Shown piece after piece: positions 53,745 through 63,053 of a stretch of 64,000 nucleotides of DNA (its first letter is position 1; every line of letters begins with the position of its first letter). The stretch covers positions 2,170,001-2,234,000 of the forward strand of contig NC_014734.1 in NCBI RefSeq assembly GCF_000183135.1, written 5' to 3'. The translations under genes were made by a program, and so were the position numbers. The notes under the pieces are model-generated. The model saw only the letters and a list, made by a program, of their open reading frames with translations. It made no database searches and was not told where the DNA came from. The DNA comes from Paludibacter propionicigenes WB4. Lineage in GTDB: Bacteria > Bacteroidota > Bacteroidia > Bacteroidales > Paludibacteraceae.

Positions 53745-54724
53745 TGGACTTCTCAGCTGACAAATCCGACATGCCGAAAATTCCGTCGAAGGGTTGGCTC
53801 AATTTGTTGAAATGGATAGTCTTGCCCCTTGCATTCTCATTTCTCGCCTACAAACTTCTTACATTTAATCAATATCATGATCTGATTACGCAATGGAAGC
53901 AACTGTCGCTGTCGCAGTTCTGGTGGTTGGGTGCTGTTTTTCTATTACTTCCGATAAATATGCTACTTGAAGCCACTAAATGGAAACAACTGGTTTCAAA
54001 GATTCAAGTACTACAACTCACGGATGCACTCAGAGGAGTATTGGTCGGCATCGCCACCGGATTCCTGACGCCTAACCGCGTGGGTGAACTGGTAGGACGA
54101 GTGATGTTCCTCAACCCTGAACATCGTAAAGCCGGAATAACCCTGACGCTGCTAAACGGCCTTACACAAAACATCATCATGGTTTTATGTGGCGTCCCGG
54201 CTTGTGCATTGTTTATAAATTCGCACAAAGAAAGTATCGCAATGAATACCAGTCTTTACTTATGGCTCTTGGCGGCAGGGTTAGTACTGTTTGGAATAGT
54301 TTACTTTCTGCTTCCCCGATTTAGCAGAATGCTCAACAGGAGTCGTTATTCCGAAAAGATAAAGGCCTTCACCGATTGTTTATCTCTTTACTCAAAACAA
54401 GACCTTGTGCAGATAACGCTTATTTCACTTGGGCGTTATGTGGTTTTTTGTACGCAATTTTTCTTTATGTTGCGGTTTTTTGGAGTTGATCTTTCGATGG
54501 AGCAGGCACTAATTTCTATTCCCACCACGTATCTATTTGTGACATTCACACCCACGTTTGCCTTTTCGGATGTTGCGGTGCGTAGTTCGTATGCCGTGTT
54601 GGTTATCGGTGTTTTTTCCGGTCAGGTGGTCAGTATAGCCCTAGCCGGAATGTGTATCTGGTTGGTAAATTTTGTTATACCGTTGCTGGTCGGTTTGGTG
54701 GTACTGGCAAGAGAAAATAAATAA
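53744..54724 (+). CDS. Lysylphosphatidylglycerol synthase-like (UPF0104) integral membrane protein
   Basis: 326 residues with about eight helices. Typical patterns of the LPG-synthase transmembrane domain: ALRGVLVGIATGFLTPNRVGELVGRVMFL, and the late IPTTYLFVTFTPTFAFSDVAVRSSYAVLV. No aminoacyltransferase domain follows, so it is the flippase-like part only. It overlaps the GtrA-like gene by one base. A role in moving glycolipids is inferred. Confidence 0.83.
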   Translation: MDFSADKSDMPKIPSKGWLNLLKWIVLPLAFSFLAYKLLTFNQYHDLITQWKQLSLSQFWWLGAVFLLLPINMLLEATKWKQLVSKIQVLQLTDALRGVLVGIATGFLTPNRVGELVGRVMFLNPEHRKAGITLTLLNGLTQNIIMVLCGVPACALFINSHKESIAMNTSLYLWLLAAGLVLFGIVYFLLPRFSRMLNRSRYSEKIKAFTDCLSLYSKQDLVQITLISLGRYVVFCTQFFFMLRFFGVDLSMEQALISIPTTYLFVTFTPTFAFSDVAVRSSYAVLVIGVFSGQVVSIALAGMCIWLVNFVIPLLVGLVVLARENK

Positions 54725-54764
54725 ATCGGAATTCATCACAAAAATAATATTCAGCTATATTTCA

Positions 54765-57008
54765 ATGAAAAAACTTACTCTTCTCTCATTCGGACTTTGG
54801 CTTATGGGCCAGTCTCTTTTAGCTCAGGGCACGGTGGAATCGTACAATCGGGCCTTTTCGCTTCAGGATAAATTTAAAGACAAAGTATTTTACGCCAACG
54901 TAACTCCTCAGTGGATTGGAAGTTCTAGTCTATTCTGGTATGTACAAAATGCGCCGCAGGGAAAAACCTACATCCTCATTGATGCACAAAAGAAGACTCA
55001 TACCCATCTTTTCGATCATAATAAACTGGCGTTGGAACTGACATTGGCTACTGATAAACCGGTCGATGCACTTAAACTGCCTCTTCAATCGTTGAAAGTA
55101 ACCGAAGCGCTAGACAGTTTGTACTTTGTGTACAATTCATACAACTGGACGTATGCCATTAAACAGAACTCACTCAAAAAAGGAGACAAAGTGGTAGCGG
55201 TAAAAGAAGAGTATTGGGGAAAAGTAGATACGGAAAGGGAAGGAAAACCGGTTATTTCGCCCGATAAAAAGCTCTCGGCTTTTGTCAAAGACAATAATCT
55301 GTACGTGAAAGACCTGAAAACAGGTATCGAAAAAGCGCTGAGTACAAGTGGCACCAAAGAAGATTATTATTCGGCTTACCCCTATTGGTCGCCAGACTCA
55401 AAGAAAGTGGCTGTGATGCGTATTCACGGTGCTGAAACCCGGCAACTGTATCTGATAGAGTCATCGCCTGCCGATCAGTTTCAACCAAAACTCCAAACCC
55501 GCGACTATGTGAAACCGGGCGACGTATTACCTGCCCGCACACCGGTTATTTTTGACATCGCAAGTGGCGATCGGAAAGTTGCATCAAACGATCTTTTCAA
55601 AAGTCAGATGGATTTGAAGGGTTTCGAATGGTTGCCTGATAGTAAATCTGTCCTGTTCGAATATAATCAGCGCGGACATCAGGTTTATCGCGTCCTCGAA
55701 ATGTCGGCTGAGACCGGCGAGATAAAAACTCTGGTAGAAGAAACAGCCAAAACCTTTGTGAACTACACACGCTATTTCCGCCAGACGGTAAACAACGGCA
55801 AAGAGATGATTTGGATGAGCGAACGTGATAACTGGAATCATTTATACCTGTACGACAGGTTGACAGGGACGGTGAAAAACCAAATAACCAAAGGGGCATG
55901 GTACGTACGCGATGTGCTGAATGTGGATGAGAAAAAGCGTGAAATCATTTTCTCGGCCAACGGGATGAAAGCCAATGAAGATCCGTATTTGGTGCGTTAT
56001 TACCGCATCCGCTTTGACGGTACGGGACTTACTTGCCTTACGCCCGAGGAAGGAATGCATCAGGCTTGGTTCTCCGACGATAAAAAGTATTTGGTAGACG
56101 TTTATTCGATGGTCAACAAAGCTCCGGTGACTGTATTACGCAGCGCTGCGGATGGAAAAATCATTATGCCGCTCGAAAAAGCCGACATCAGCGAGTTGCT
56201 CAAAGCCGGATGGATTGCACCCGAACCTTTTGTAGCCAAAGGGCGCGATGGAAAAACCGATATCTGGGGAATTATTTACCGTCCGACCAACTTTGACGCG
56301 ACTAAGAAATATCCAGTCATTGAATATATCTATGCCGGACCGGGTAGCCAGTATACTCCCAAAACATTTATTTCGTACAACCGGAACATGTCCGCTCTTG
56401 CCGAGCTCGGGTTTATCCTTATTCAGCTGGATGGTATGGGAACTTCGTTCCGTTCCAAAGCATTCGAAGAAATCTGTTACAAGAATCTGAAAGATGCCGG
56501 ATTTCCAGACCGCATCCTGTGGGCAAAAGCTGCGGCTGCCAAATATCCGTATATGGACATAGAGCGTATGGGTATTTTCGGAGCTTCGGCAGGCGGACAG
56601 GAAGCGATGGGTGCCGTACTGTTTCACCCCGAGCACTACAAAGCAGCTTATTCTTCGTGCGGCTGCCATGACAATCGCATGGACAAGATATGGTGGAACG
56701 AGCAGTGGATGAGCTATCCTGTCGACTCCAGTTACATTGCCAGTTCCAATGTGGAAAATGCACACCTGCTTACCCGCCCGCTTATGTTAGTTGTAGGCGA
56801 GATGGATGACAACGTAGATCCTTCGACTACCTACAAGGTATGCAACGAACTGATAAAAGCCAATAAAGACTTCGAGCTGGTAGTGTTGCCCGGCGTGCCG
56901 CACACCATGGGTGGCGACTATGGCGAGCACAAACGCTTCGACTTCTTTGTGAAAAACCTGATGGGTGTTACACCGCCCAGCTGGGATAAGGTGGTAATTA
57001 AAAAATGA
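54765..57008 (+). CDS. Dipeptidyl peptidase IV (S9B family)
   Basis: A 747-residue exported peptidase from ATG 54765 (MKKLTLLSFGLWLMGQSLLAQ); the frame extends 31 codons upstream into the previous gene. An eight-bladed propeller (YSAYPYWSPDSKKVAVMRIHGAETRQLYLIE, KGFEWLPDSKSVLFEYNQRGHQVY) is followed by the hydrolase domain. Nucleophile Ser608 is in FGASAGGQEAMG, the Asp region in VVGEMDDNVDPSTTYKV and the His in LPGVPHTMGGDYGEHKRFDFF. It releases X-Pro or X-Ala dipeptides from peptide N termini. Confidence 0.92.
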   Translation: MKKLTLLSFGLWLMGQSLLAQGTVESYNRAFSLQDKFKDKVFYANVTPQWIGSSSLFWYVQNAPQGKTYILIDAQKKTHTHLFDHNKLALELTLATDKPVDALKLPLQSLKVTEALDSLYFVYNSYNWTYAIKQNSLKKGDKVVAVKEEYWGKVDTEREGKPVISPDKKLSAFVKDNNLYVKDLKTGIEKALSTSGTKEDYYSAYPYWSPDSKKVAVMRIHGAETRQLYLIESSPADQFQPKLQTRDYVKPGDVLPARTPVIFDIASGDRKVASNDLFKSQMDLKGFEWLPDSKSVLFEYNQRGHQVYRVLEMSAETGEIKTLVEETAKTFVNYTRYFRQTVNNGKEMIWMSERDNWNHLYLYDRLTGTVKNQITKGAWYVRDVLNVDEKKREIIFSANGMKANEDPYLVRYYRIRFDGTGLTCLTPEEGMHQAWFSDDKKYLVDVYSMVNKAPVTVLRSAADGKIIMPLEKADISELLKAGWIAPEPFVAKGRDGKTDIWGIIYRPTNFDATKKYPVIEYIYAGPGSQYTPKTFISYNRNMSALAELGFILIQLDGMGTSFRSKAFEEICYKNLKDAGFPDRILWAKAAAAKYPYMDIERMGIFGASAGGQEAMGAVLFHPEHYKAAYSSCGCHDNRMDKIWWNEQWMSYPVDSSYIASSNVENAHLLTRPLMLVVGEMDDNVDPSTTYKVCNELIKANKDFELVVLPGVPHTMGGDYGEHKRFDFFVKNLMGVTPPSWDKVVIKK

Positions 57009-57148
57009 TTTAGTGAAAAGTATTCGGAGTTCGACTTAAAGTCGCGCCCCGAATATAAAATACAAGACTACTTAGAAATGGGTGGCCTTATTTGATTTGA
57101 CACAAAAACACGTTTCCGTTAATTATTCAATATTTCCGAACAAAACAC

Positions 57149-57178
57149 ATTGAATTTCAGTTTTTGACTGTATATTTG
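57149..57178 (+). promoter_or_regulatory. Promoter of the RloA/RloB defence module
   Basis: ATTG (57149-57152), an 18-nt spacer, TATATTTG (57171-57178), ending 31 nt before the rloA-like ATG. The module has its own promoter separate from dipeptidyl peptidase IV. Confidence 0.72.
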
Positions 57179-57209
57179 TAAAATAATTACGAAACAACCA
57201 ACTAGAATC

Positions 57210-58475
57210 ATGATTCAAGAGTTTAAAGTAAAGAACTTCATGTCATTCAAAGAAGAGCAAGTCTTATCTTTTGAGGCAACAAGCGACACTACATCATTAG
57301 AGTATTTGACTTTTGAAGTGAAACCAAACTTGAGACTATTAAAGATGGCTATTGTTTATGGAGCAAACGCTTCAGGCAAGTCCAATTTATTACTCGCTAT
57401 TCAGAACATGTGGTCTATATTGTTTTACCCAAAAAACAGTAAGGAAGAAAATATAAAATTTAGTCCATTTGCATTGACATCAGATATACCAACAGAATCA
57501 GGTATAACCTTCTATTTAGATTCAGTTAAATATCAATACACCTTATCTTATAATGAGGAGAATATCCTACACGAAAAGATGGACTATGCTCCGAACGGTG
57601 TAATGTCTCTTTTCTATCAAAGAGATTTTGTTGGTGAAGATAAGGTTCCAGCCATCAAATTTGGGGATTTATTGGGGATTAGCGCTAAATCAAAAAAAAC
57701 ACTCATTGACAATACACTAAACAATCACACCCTACTTTCAACCTACCTTAAAATATCTGTGGATGCAGAACCTTTTAAAAAAGTTCACAATTGGATTAAG
57801 GATTATGTACATGAAGTCAATCTTAATAACTCTTTGATTGATATAACAAAAAAAGTATTGACCGACAAAAAAAAGACTGAATTCATATTAGAATCTTTGT
57901 GCAAGGCCGATTTCAACATAACCCGATTTGAATTGACCGAAATCAAAAATGAGATTCCAAAGAATTTCAAAAAACAAATTGAAAATGATCCTCAGCTCCC
58001 AAAGTCTTTCAAGGAACAATTACTTAAAGACACTAAAGAAGAGATTTTATTTCAACATCACACTAAAGATGGTGATTTCAAATTAACCTCTGGTTCTGAG
58101 TCAACCGGAACTTGTTTCTATATAAAATTATTGGATCAACTTTATGAAATGGTAAATCAGAATCATATCTTTTTATATGATGAAATTGAGAAGAATATTC
58201 ATTATGACTTGTTGATTCACTATTTGAGTCATTTCATGATGAATAGCCAAGCATCTCAACTAATTTTCACGACACACGATCAACTTTTGCTAGATGAAGA
58301 TTTTATTCGGAGAGATATGATTTGGTTTACTGATAAATCCAAAGAAACTGGTGGTTCGGAACTTTATTCTGCATCTGATTTTGGATTGCATAAAAATATC
58401 TCCCTATATAAAGCCTATAAAGTGGGTAAGCTTGGAGCAAAGCCCGAATTAGGTTCTATATTTCTAGAAAATTGA
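57210..58475 (+). CDS. RloA-like AAA/ABC ATPase (AbiL-like defence module, subunit 1)
   Basis: 421 residues, an AAA_15/OLD-like ATPase with a split ABC fold. Walker A GANASGKSN at 51-59, ABC signature-like TSGSESTGTCF, Walker B HIFLYDEIEKNIH, and switch histidine in LIFTTHDQLLLDED. The N terminus (MIQEFKVKNFMSFKEEQVLSFEA) is the usual first strand. A helical insert lies between about residues 190 and 290. The next gene, 4 nt away, encodes an RloB-like Toprim protein; this pairing is known as RloAB or AbiL and is listed among abortive-infection defences. The two genes are visibly richer in A and T than their neighbours, which suggests transfer. Confidence 0.85.
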   Translation: MIQEFKVKNFMSFKEEQVLSFEATSDTTSLEYLTFEVKPNLRLLKMAIVYGANASGKSNLLLAIQNMWSILFYPKNSKEENIKFSPFALTSDIPTESGITFYLDSVKYQYTLSYNEENILHEKMDYAPNGVMSLFYQRDFVGEDKVPAIKFGDLLGISAKSKKTLIDNTLNNHTLLSTYLKISVDAEPFKKVHNWIKDYVHEVNLNNSLIDITKKVLTDKKKTEFILESLCKADFNITRFELTEIKNEIPKNFKKQIENDPQLPKSFKEQLLKDTKEEILFQHHTKDGDFKLTSGSESTGTCFYIKLLDQLYEMVNQNHIFLYDEIEKNIHYDLLIHYLSHFMMNSQASQLIFTTHDQLLLDEDFIRRDMIWFTDKSKETGGSELYSASDFGLHKNISLYKAYKVGKLGAKPELGSIFLEN

Positions 58476-58479
58476 GATT

Positions 58480-59118
58480 ATGGGTAGAAGTACAGGAAAA
58501 AGAGCAACACTAGATAGTAATGCTATCGCTGTAATTGGTGAAGGAATCACTGAGCAGTATTATTTGCAATCAATTCCCAACGTCAAAGCAAAAATAACCC
58601 CAAAACTACCGCAGCACTCTACAGGTAACAAATTTCTTGAGGATAAGATTAAGGAATGTATTGATAATGGTTATTCCAATATATTTGTTCTTATTGATAT
58701 GGACAATAAAACAGATGTAAAAGATAGAGTTCGGTATCGACAAATAAAAGACAGATTCCATAATAAGACTTTCAAAAATGCAAGTAGAGGGACACAAAGT
58801 ACAATCATATTTTTTGAGAATGAACGCTGTTTAGAAATCTGGTTCTTATTCCATTTCAAAAACACAACGGCTCAATTCCTTAGTCAAAATGAATTAATAA
58901 GGGAAATCAAGAGGTATTGTGCATATGAAAAAACAGAAAAATTCTTTCTTTCAACCAAAGGACTTCATCAATACTTTACTAAAAATGGAGGCGATTTAGA
59001 GATGGCAAAATTACGTTCTGAAAGCTCTATTAAACGGAAAGATGAAGAAGGTGTTGATTATACCTATAGCGAGATGAAACTTTTTTTTGATTTAGTTCAA
59101 AAGAAAGACTGTGATTGA
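58480..59118 (+). CDS. RloB-like Toprim protein (AbiL-like defence module, subunit 2)
   Basis: 212 residues. RloB pattern: VIGEGITEQYYLQS with the acidic Toprim residues Glu21 and Glu25, then FVLIDMDNKTD with Asp73 and Asp75 (DxD), and IIFFENERCLEIWFLFHF. The Toprim arrangement suggests a nuclease or RNA-binding effector activated when the ATPase partner senses infection; this mechanism is inferred from related ATPase/Toprim pairs such as PARIS. The gene starts 4 nt after the ATPase stop. Confidence 0.85.
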   Translation: MGRSTGKRATLDSNAIAVIGEGITEQYYLQSIPNVKAKITPKLPQHSTGNKFLEDKIKECIDNGYSNIFVLIDMDNKTDVKDRVRYRQIKDRFHNKTFKNASRGTQSTIIFFENERCLEIWFLFHFKNTTAQFLSQNELIREIKRYCAYEKTEKFFLSTKGLHQYFTKNGGDLEMAKLRSESSIKRKDEEGVDYTYSEMKLFFDLVQKKDCD

Positions 59119-59153
59119 TATTATCAAGCTAAAGAAAATCATCTATTTTTCAA

Positions 59154-59183
59154 AAAAAGCAGAGCCTATCAACTCTGCTTTTT
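59154..59183 (+). terminator. Terminator of the RloAB module
   Basis: AAAAAGCAGAG (59154-59164) pairs with CTCTGCTTTTT (59173-59183), loop 8 nt. Confidence 0.75.
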
Positions 59184-59287
59184 CTATAGTTAATCGTACC
59201 CATGCACCGACTAAAGGACATTTCGTCTGATTTCTCTCCTGCTAAGCAAGGAGATTCGGTAATATCAAAACTAATTCCCAGCATCAA

Positions 59288-59322
59288 AAAAGCCCCGTTC
59301 AATTTACTTGAACAGGGCTTTT
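59288..59322 (-). terminator. Terminator of the CoA-transferase gene
   Basis: AAAAGCCCCGTTCAA (59288-59302) pairs with TTGAACAGGGCTTTT (59308-59322) with one mismatch, loop 5 nt. On the minus strand a T-tract follows. It is 24 nt past the stop codon. Confidence 0.78.
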
Positions 59323-59345
59323 GAATATGTATAAAAACAGAATTT

Positions 59346-60845
59346 TTATTTGTAATCTTCCCACTTGGTACCTAACATGCTACCTGTTTTGATAAACTCG
59401 TCGTGCATGCCGAAACAAGCCGAAAGGTTTTGAGGCGTATGTGTTCCGGTGGTCAGTTTCACGTACTCGCTCAGCATTTCTCTGTATTCAGGAGCCACAC
59501 AGTTGGCAATGATTTCTTCGGCACGCTGAATTGGCGATTTACCACGAAGATCGGCAATACCATGTTCGGTAATGATTACGTTCACCGAGTGTTCGTTTTG
59601 GTCAACGTGCGATACCATCGGTACGATTGAACTGATTTTTCCACCCTTGGCAGTAGCCGGCGTAGTGAAAATAGAGATATAAGCATTGCGGGTAAAGTCG
59701 CCCGAACCACCGATACCGTTCATCATTTTAGAACCCAACACGTGCGTACTGTTTACGTTTCCGAAAATATCGGCTTCCAATGCCGTATTGATAGTAATTA
59801 AGCCTAAACGACGTGCAACTTCAGGGTTGTTAGATATTTCCTGAGGGCGAAGCACCAATTTATCGCGGAAGAAATCCAAGTCGGCATAAATTGACTGCAA
59901 CACCGGAGTGGTCACAGTAAGCGAACAACCGCTGGCAAACTTCACATTACCCTCGCGGATAAGGCTGATAACTGCATCCTGAATTACTTCGGTGTACATT
60001 TCGAAAGGTGGAATATCCGGATTTGCTCCCAAAGAAGCCATAACAGCATTCGCTATATTTCCCACACCCGACTGGATAGGTAAAAATTCGGCAGGAATCC
60101 TACCCGATTTGATTTCGTCAACCAGGAACAACGCAACATTGTTTCCGATTTGATCTGTAACCGCATCAGTTGGAGTAAAACCACCCACTTCGTCGTTGCG
60201 CTCTGTTTCAACCACACATAAAATTTTCTTAGGATCAACTTTCAACACTGTAGAACCAATACGATCTGATGGTTTGTAAACCGGAATTTCTTTACGGTGA
60301 GGAGGATCCAACGGTTGATAAACATCATGAAATCCGCGAAGCTCTTTCGGATGGTTGTGATTCAATTCTACGATGATAAAATCGGCCAACTGAGCAATAG
60401 TTGGAGAAATACCTACACCCGAAGTAAGAACCAATTCGCCATCGGCAGTAATGTCACAAACCTCAATAATAGCAAATTTTGGTTTCGGCATAAATCCATA
60501 ACGTAATTCCTGCGCCAATACCGAAAGGTGCATGTCGAAGTAAGGAGCACGGTCGGCATTCAGAGCAGTACGCAAGTCTTTGTTAGACTGATAAGGTGTG
60601 CGGAACAGAATGGCATTGGCACGAGCCAAAGCACCGTCCAATGAGTCGCCGGTAGAAGCTCCGGTGTACATACCTATTTTAAACTCTTTACCCTCAGCAT
60701 GAAATGCTTCAGCACGTTTGGCAATCGCTGTTGGAACTTCTTTTGGACATCCTGCAGGTGTAAAACCGCTAAATCCGATAACGTCGCCGTTGTTTACATA
60801 GCTTGCTGCCTCTTCGGCAGTAACAAATTTATACGTATTATGCAT
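59346..60845 (-). CDS. Acetyl-CoA hydrolase/succinate (propionate):acetate CoA-transferase
   Basis: 499 residues, the length of the Ach1/Cat1/AarC family. Motifs: DVIGFSGFTPAGCPKEVP at the N terminus, QSGVGNIANAVMASLG, the catalytic Glu in EMYTEVIQD, and the CoA-loop MNGIGGSGDFTRNAYIS. It moves CoA between acetate and succinate or propionate, a step in acetate or propionate fermentation in Bacteroidales. It is monocistronic and divergent from pepD. Confidence 0.9.
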   Translation of the reverse strand: MHNTYKFVTAEEAASYVNNGDVIGFSGFTPAGCPKEVPTAIAKRAEAFHAEGKEFKIGMYTGASTGDSLDGALARANAILFRTPYQSNKDLRTALNADRAPYFDMHLSVLAQELRYGFMPKPKFAIIEVCDITADGELVLTSGVGISPTIAQLADFIIVELNHNHPKELRGFHDVYQPLDPPHRKEIPVYKPSDRIGSTVLKVDPKKILCVVETERNDEVGGFTPTDAVTDQIGNNVALFLVDEIKSGRIPAEFLPIQSGVGNIANAVMASLGANPDIPPFEMYTEVIQDAVISLIREGNVKFASGCSLTVTTPVLQSIYADLDFFRDKLVLRPQEISNNPEVARRLGLITINTALEADIFGNVNSTHVLGSKMMNGIGGSGDFTRNAYISIFTTPATAKGGKISSIVPMVSHVDQNEHSVNVIITEHGIADLRGKSPIQRAEEIIANCVAPEYREMLSEYVKLTTGTHTPQNLSACFGMHDEFIKTGSMLGTKWEDYK

Positions 60846-61413
60846 GACTTTTTGATTTACAATTGATAATCCTACGATTTACAATTGATTATGTTTGAAT
60901 ATGTTAGTTTGATTTTATGCCAAAAAACCGAAATACAGACCTTATCCGGAATTCGAGCGCAAAATTACCAAATATATTTTGATTGACATTGTAATTGCAG
61001 CACTAATTACTGAAAAATTTCTGTAATTAAAGATATGATTCACAACAGCTCCAAATAAGGAAGTAAAAGCGGAATGATAATTATTATTGATATGTTTTTT
61101 TTACATAGTTCATACTAGTTTTAAATAGGAGATATAAGACTAAGAACACATAGCATTATCCCGAATACGTGATAATTTCAGACTGAGTAGGAGTATCGTC
61201 AGATACTTTTACTATGTGACCTAAGTCTTTTTATCTCATAATTTCTATGTGTGCTATTGTGCTAAAATATACCATTAAATACCAGCAACTACTTATATCA
61301 AATTTATCCGAAAAAGGCTTTACATAAAAATGGTTATTCCAAAAAAAATGCGGATATTTGTACTTGCTAAAATTAGCATAAATATACAATAGTAAAACAA
61401 GAATTATCTACTT
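60846..61413. other. Gene-free divergent intergenic region
   Basis: About 570 nt of AT-rich DNA between the CoA-transferase and pepD starts. Minus-strand TAATTTTG (60967-60960) and TATATTTG (60976-60969) resemble -7 boxes for the CoA-transferase. At 61192-61207 there is an inverted repeat AGTATC/GATACT with a 4-nt centre. I see no open frame or RNA gene. Confidence 0.5.
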
Positions 61414-62877
61414 ATGAACGCAAACGACATTCGACAGTTAGAGCCTGCAGCGCTCTGGCAAAACTTCTATAATCTAACCAGAGTACCACGCCCTTCGCAC
61501 AAAAAAGAAGAAATCGGTCTTTTCCTCGAAAACTTCGGAAAATCACTCGGATTAGAAACCCTCCGCGACGAAATTGGCAATGTGCTGGTTCGCAAACCGG
61601 CCACCCCGGGCATGGAAAACCGCAAAGCAGTGGTTCTGCAAGCCCACATGGACATGGTACCCCAAAAGAACAGTAACGTAACACATGATTTTCAGACAGA
61701 CCCCATTGATGCACACATCGATGGCGAGTGGGTTACTGCTAGCGATACTACCCTCGGTGCCGACAACGGAATAGGACTGGCAGCAGCTATGTCTGTTTTG
61801 CAATCGAAAGATATACCACATCCCGCTATCGAAATGTTTGTAACTGTTGACGAGGAAACGGGCATGTTTGGTGCCTTTGGTCTGCAGCCCAATTTTCTGA
61901 AAGGTGACATTCTGATAAATATGGACTCCGAAGACGAAGGCGAACTGTATGTGGGTTGCGCCGGGGGTATTGACGGAGATATCACATTCCGCTATACCGA
62001 AGTTGAAATTGAAGAAGGCGATGTGGCTTTGAAGATTTCGCTCACCGGACTCAAAGGCGGTCACTCCGGTGTGGACATTCACTTACAACGGGCTAATGCC
62101 AACAAGTTAATGTTCCGCTTCCTGAAAGATGCTGTGTCCGACTACGAAGCCCGACTGGCAAGCATAGACGGAGGTAGCCTGCGCAATGCCATTCCGCGTG
62201 AAGCATTTGCCGTTATCACTGTTCCCGAAGAGGGAGTTGAAGATATCATTGAATTCGTAAAAGAATACGAAGAACTCTTCATTGAAGAATTTAAAGGAGT
62301 GGAGGACAAAATCTCGTTCACGGTCGAACAGGTTGAGCTTCCTACAGGGTTAATTCCCGAAGTAGTTCAGGATGACTTAATCAACAGCATCACAGCATGC
62401 CCTAACGGCGTTGCACGTTTTATCCCCGAACTGCCGACCGTGGTAGAAACCTCGAATAATCTGGCTATCGTAAAATCCGACGGAAGCACCATCACTGTAC
62501 GTTGTTTGATTCGTAGCTCGGTTGAGTCGCGCAAAGAGGAACTGGCATCGATGGTAGAGAGTGTATTCAGTCTGGCTGGTGCAAAAGTCGCGCTGGTAGG
62601 CGGATACCCAGGCTGGAAACCAAACCTGGAATCGCCCATATTAAAAGAAATGATCAAAGTATATGAAAACAAATACGGCATTACCCCAAAAATAATGATA
62701 ATACATGCCGGATTGGAGTGTGGTATTCTTGGAACTCATTATCCGAAAATGGATATGATTTCATTCGGACCAACCATCCGCTACCCACATTCGCCCGACG
62801 AAAAAGTAAACATCGCTACTGTTCAGAAATTCTGGGATTTCTTAGTGGCAACATTAGAAAATATACCATTAAAGTAG
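61414..62877 (+). CDS. pepD: Aminoacyl-histidine dipeptidase (PepD, M20 family)
   Basis: 487 residues, the full PepD length. Metal ligands: LQAHMDMVPQKN, GADNGIGLAAAM, VDEETGMFGA, MDSEDEGELYVGCAGG, and the late HAGLECGILGTHYPKMDMISFGP. The lid domain is inserted at about 200-400 (GLKGGHSGVDIHLQRANANKLM). It splits Xaa-His and other dipeptides in the cytoplasm. It complements the secreted S9 peptidases of this window. Confidence 0.95.
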   Translation: MNANDIRQLEPAALWQNFYNLTRVPRPSHKKEEIGLFLENFGKSLGLETLRDEIGNVLVRKPATPGMENRKAVVLQAHMDMVPQKNSNVTHDFQTDPIDAHIDGEWVTASDTTLGADNGIGLAAAMSVLQSKDIPHPAIEMFVTVDEETGMFGAFGLQPNFLKGDILINMDSEDEGELYVGCAGGIDGDITFRYTEVEIEEGDVALKISLTGLKGGHSGVDIHLQRANANKLMFRFLKDAVSDYEARLASIDGGSLRNAIPREAFAVITVPEEGVEDIIEFVKEYEELFIEEFKGVEDKISFTVEQVELPTGLIPEVVQDDLINSITACPNGVARFIPELPTVVETSNNLAIVKSDGSTITVRCLIRSSVESRKEELASMVESVFSLAGAKVALVGGYPGWKPNLESPILKEMIKVYENKYGITPKIMIIHAGLECGILGTHYPKMDMISFGPTIRYPHSPDEKVNIATVQKFWDFLVATLENIPLK

Positions 62878-63053
62878 GACTTAAGATTGGTGTGAGTATT
62901 AGATTATAAAAGATGGTGAACCACGGTAAAGGGTCACTATCTTTTTATAATATTCTTTTAGCAGAGGGTATTGGTATCGGATTATTTGTTTTTAAAAATT
63001 CTATAAATTGAGAGGGCAATATATTAGTAATAATCTTTAAAAAAGGAGGAAAG

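Noticed and set aside
56136-56765. 209-codon minus-strand frame
   Set aside because: Antisense to the catalytic domain of dipeptidyl peptidase IV, with no recognisable domain.
57210-59118. PARIS or retron system
   Set aside because: The ATPase/Toprim logic is similar, but the second protein matches the RloB pattern and no reverse transcriptase or msr/msd region is present.
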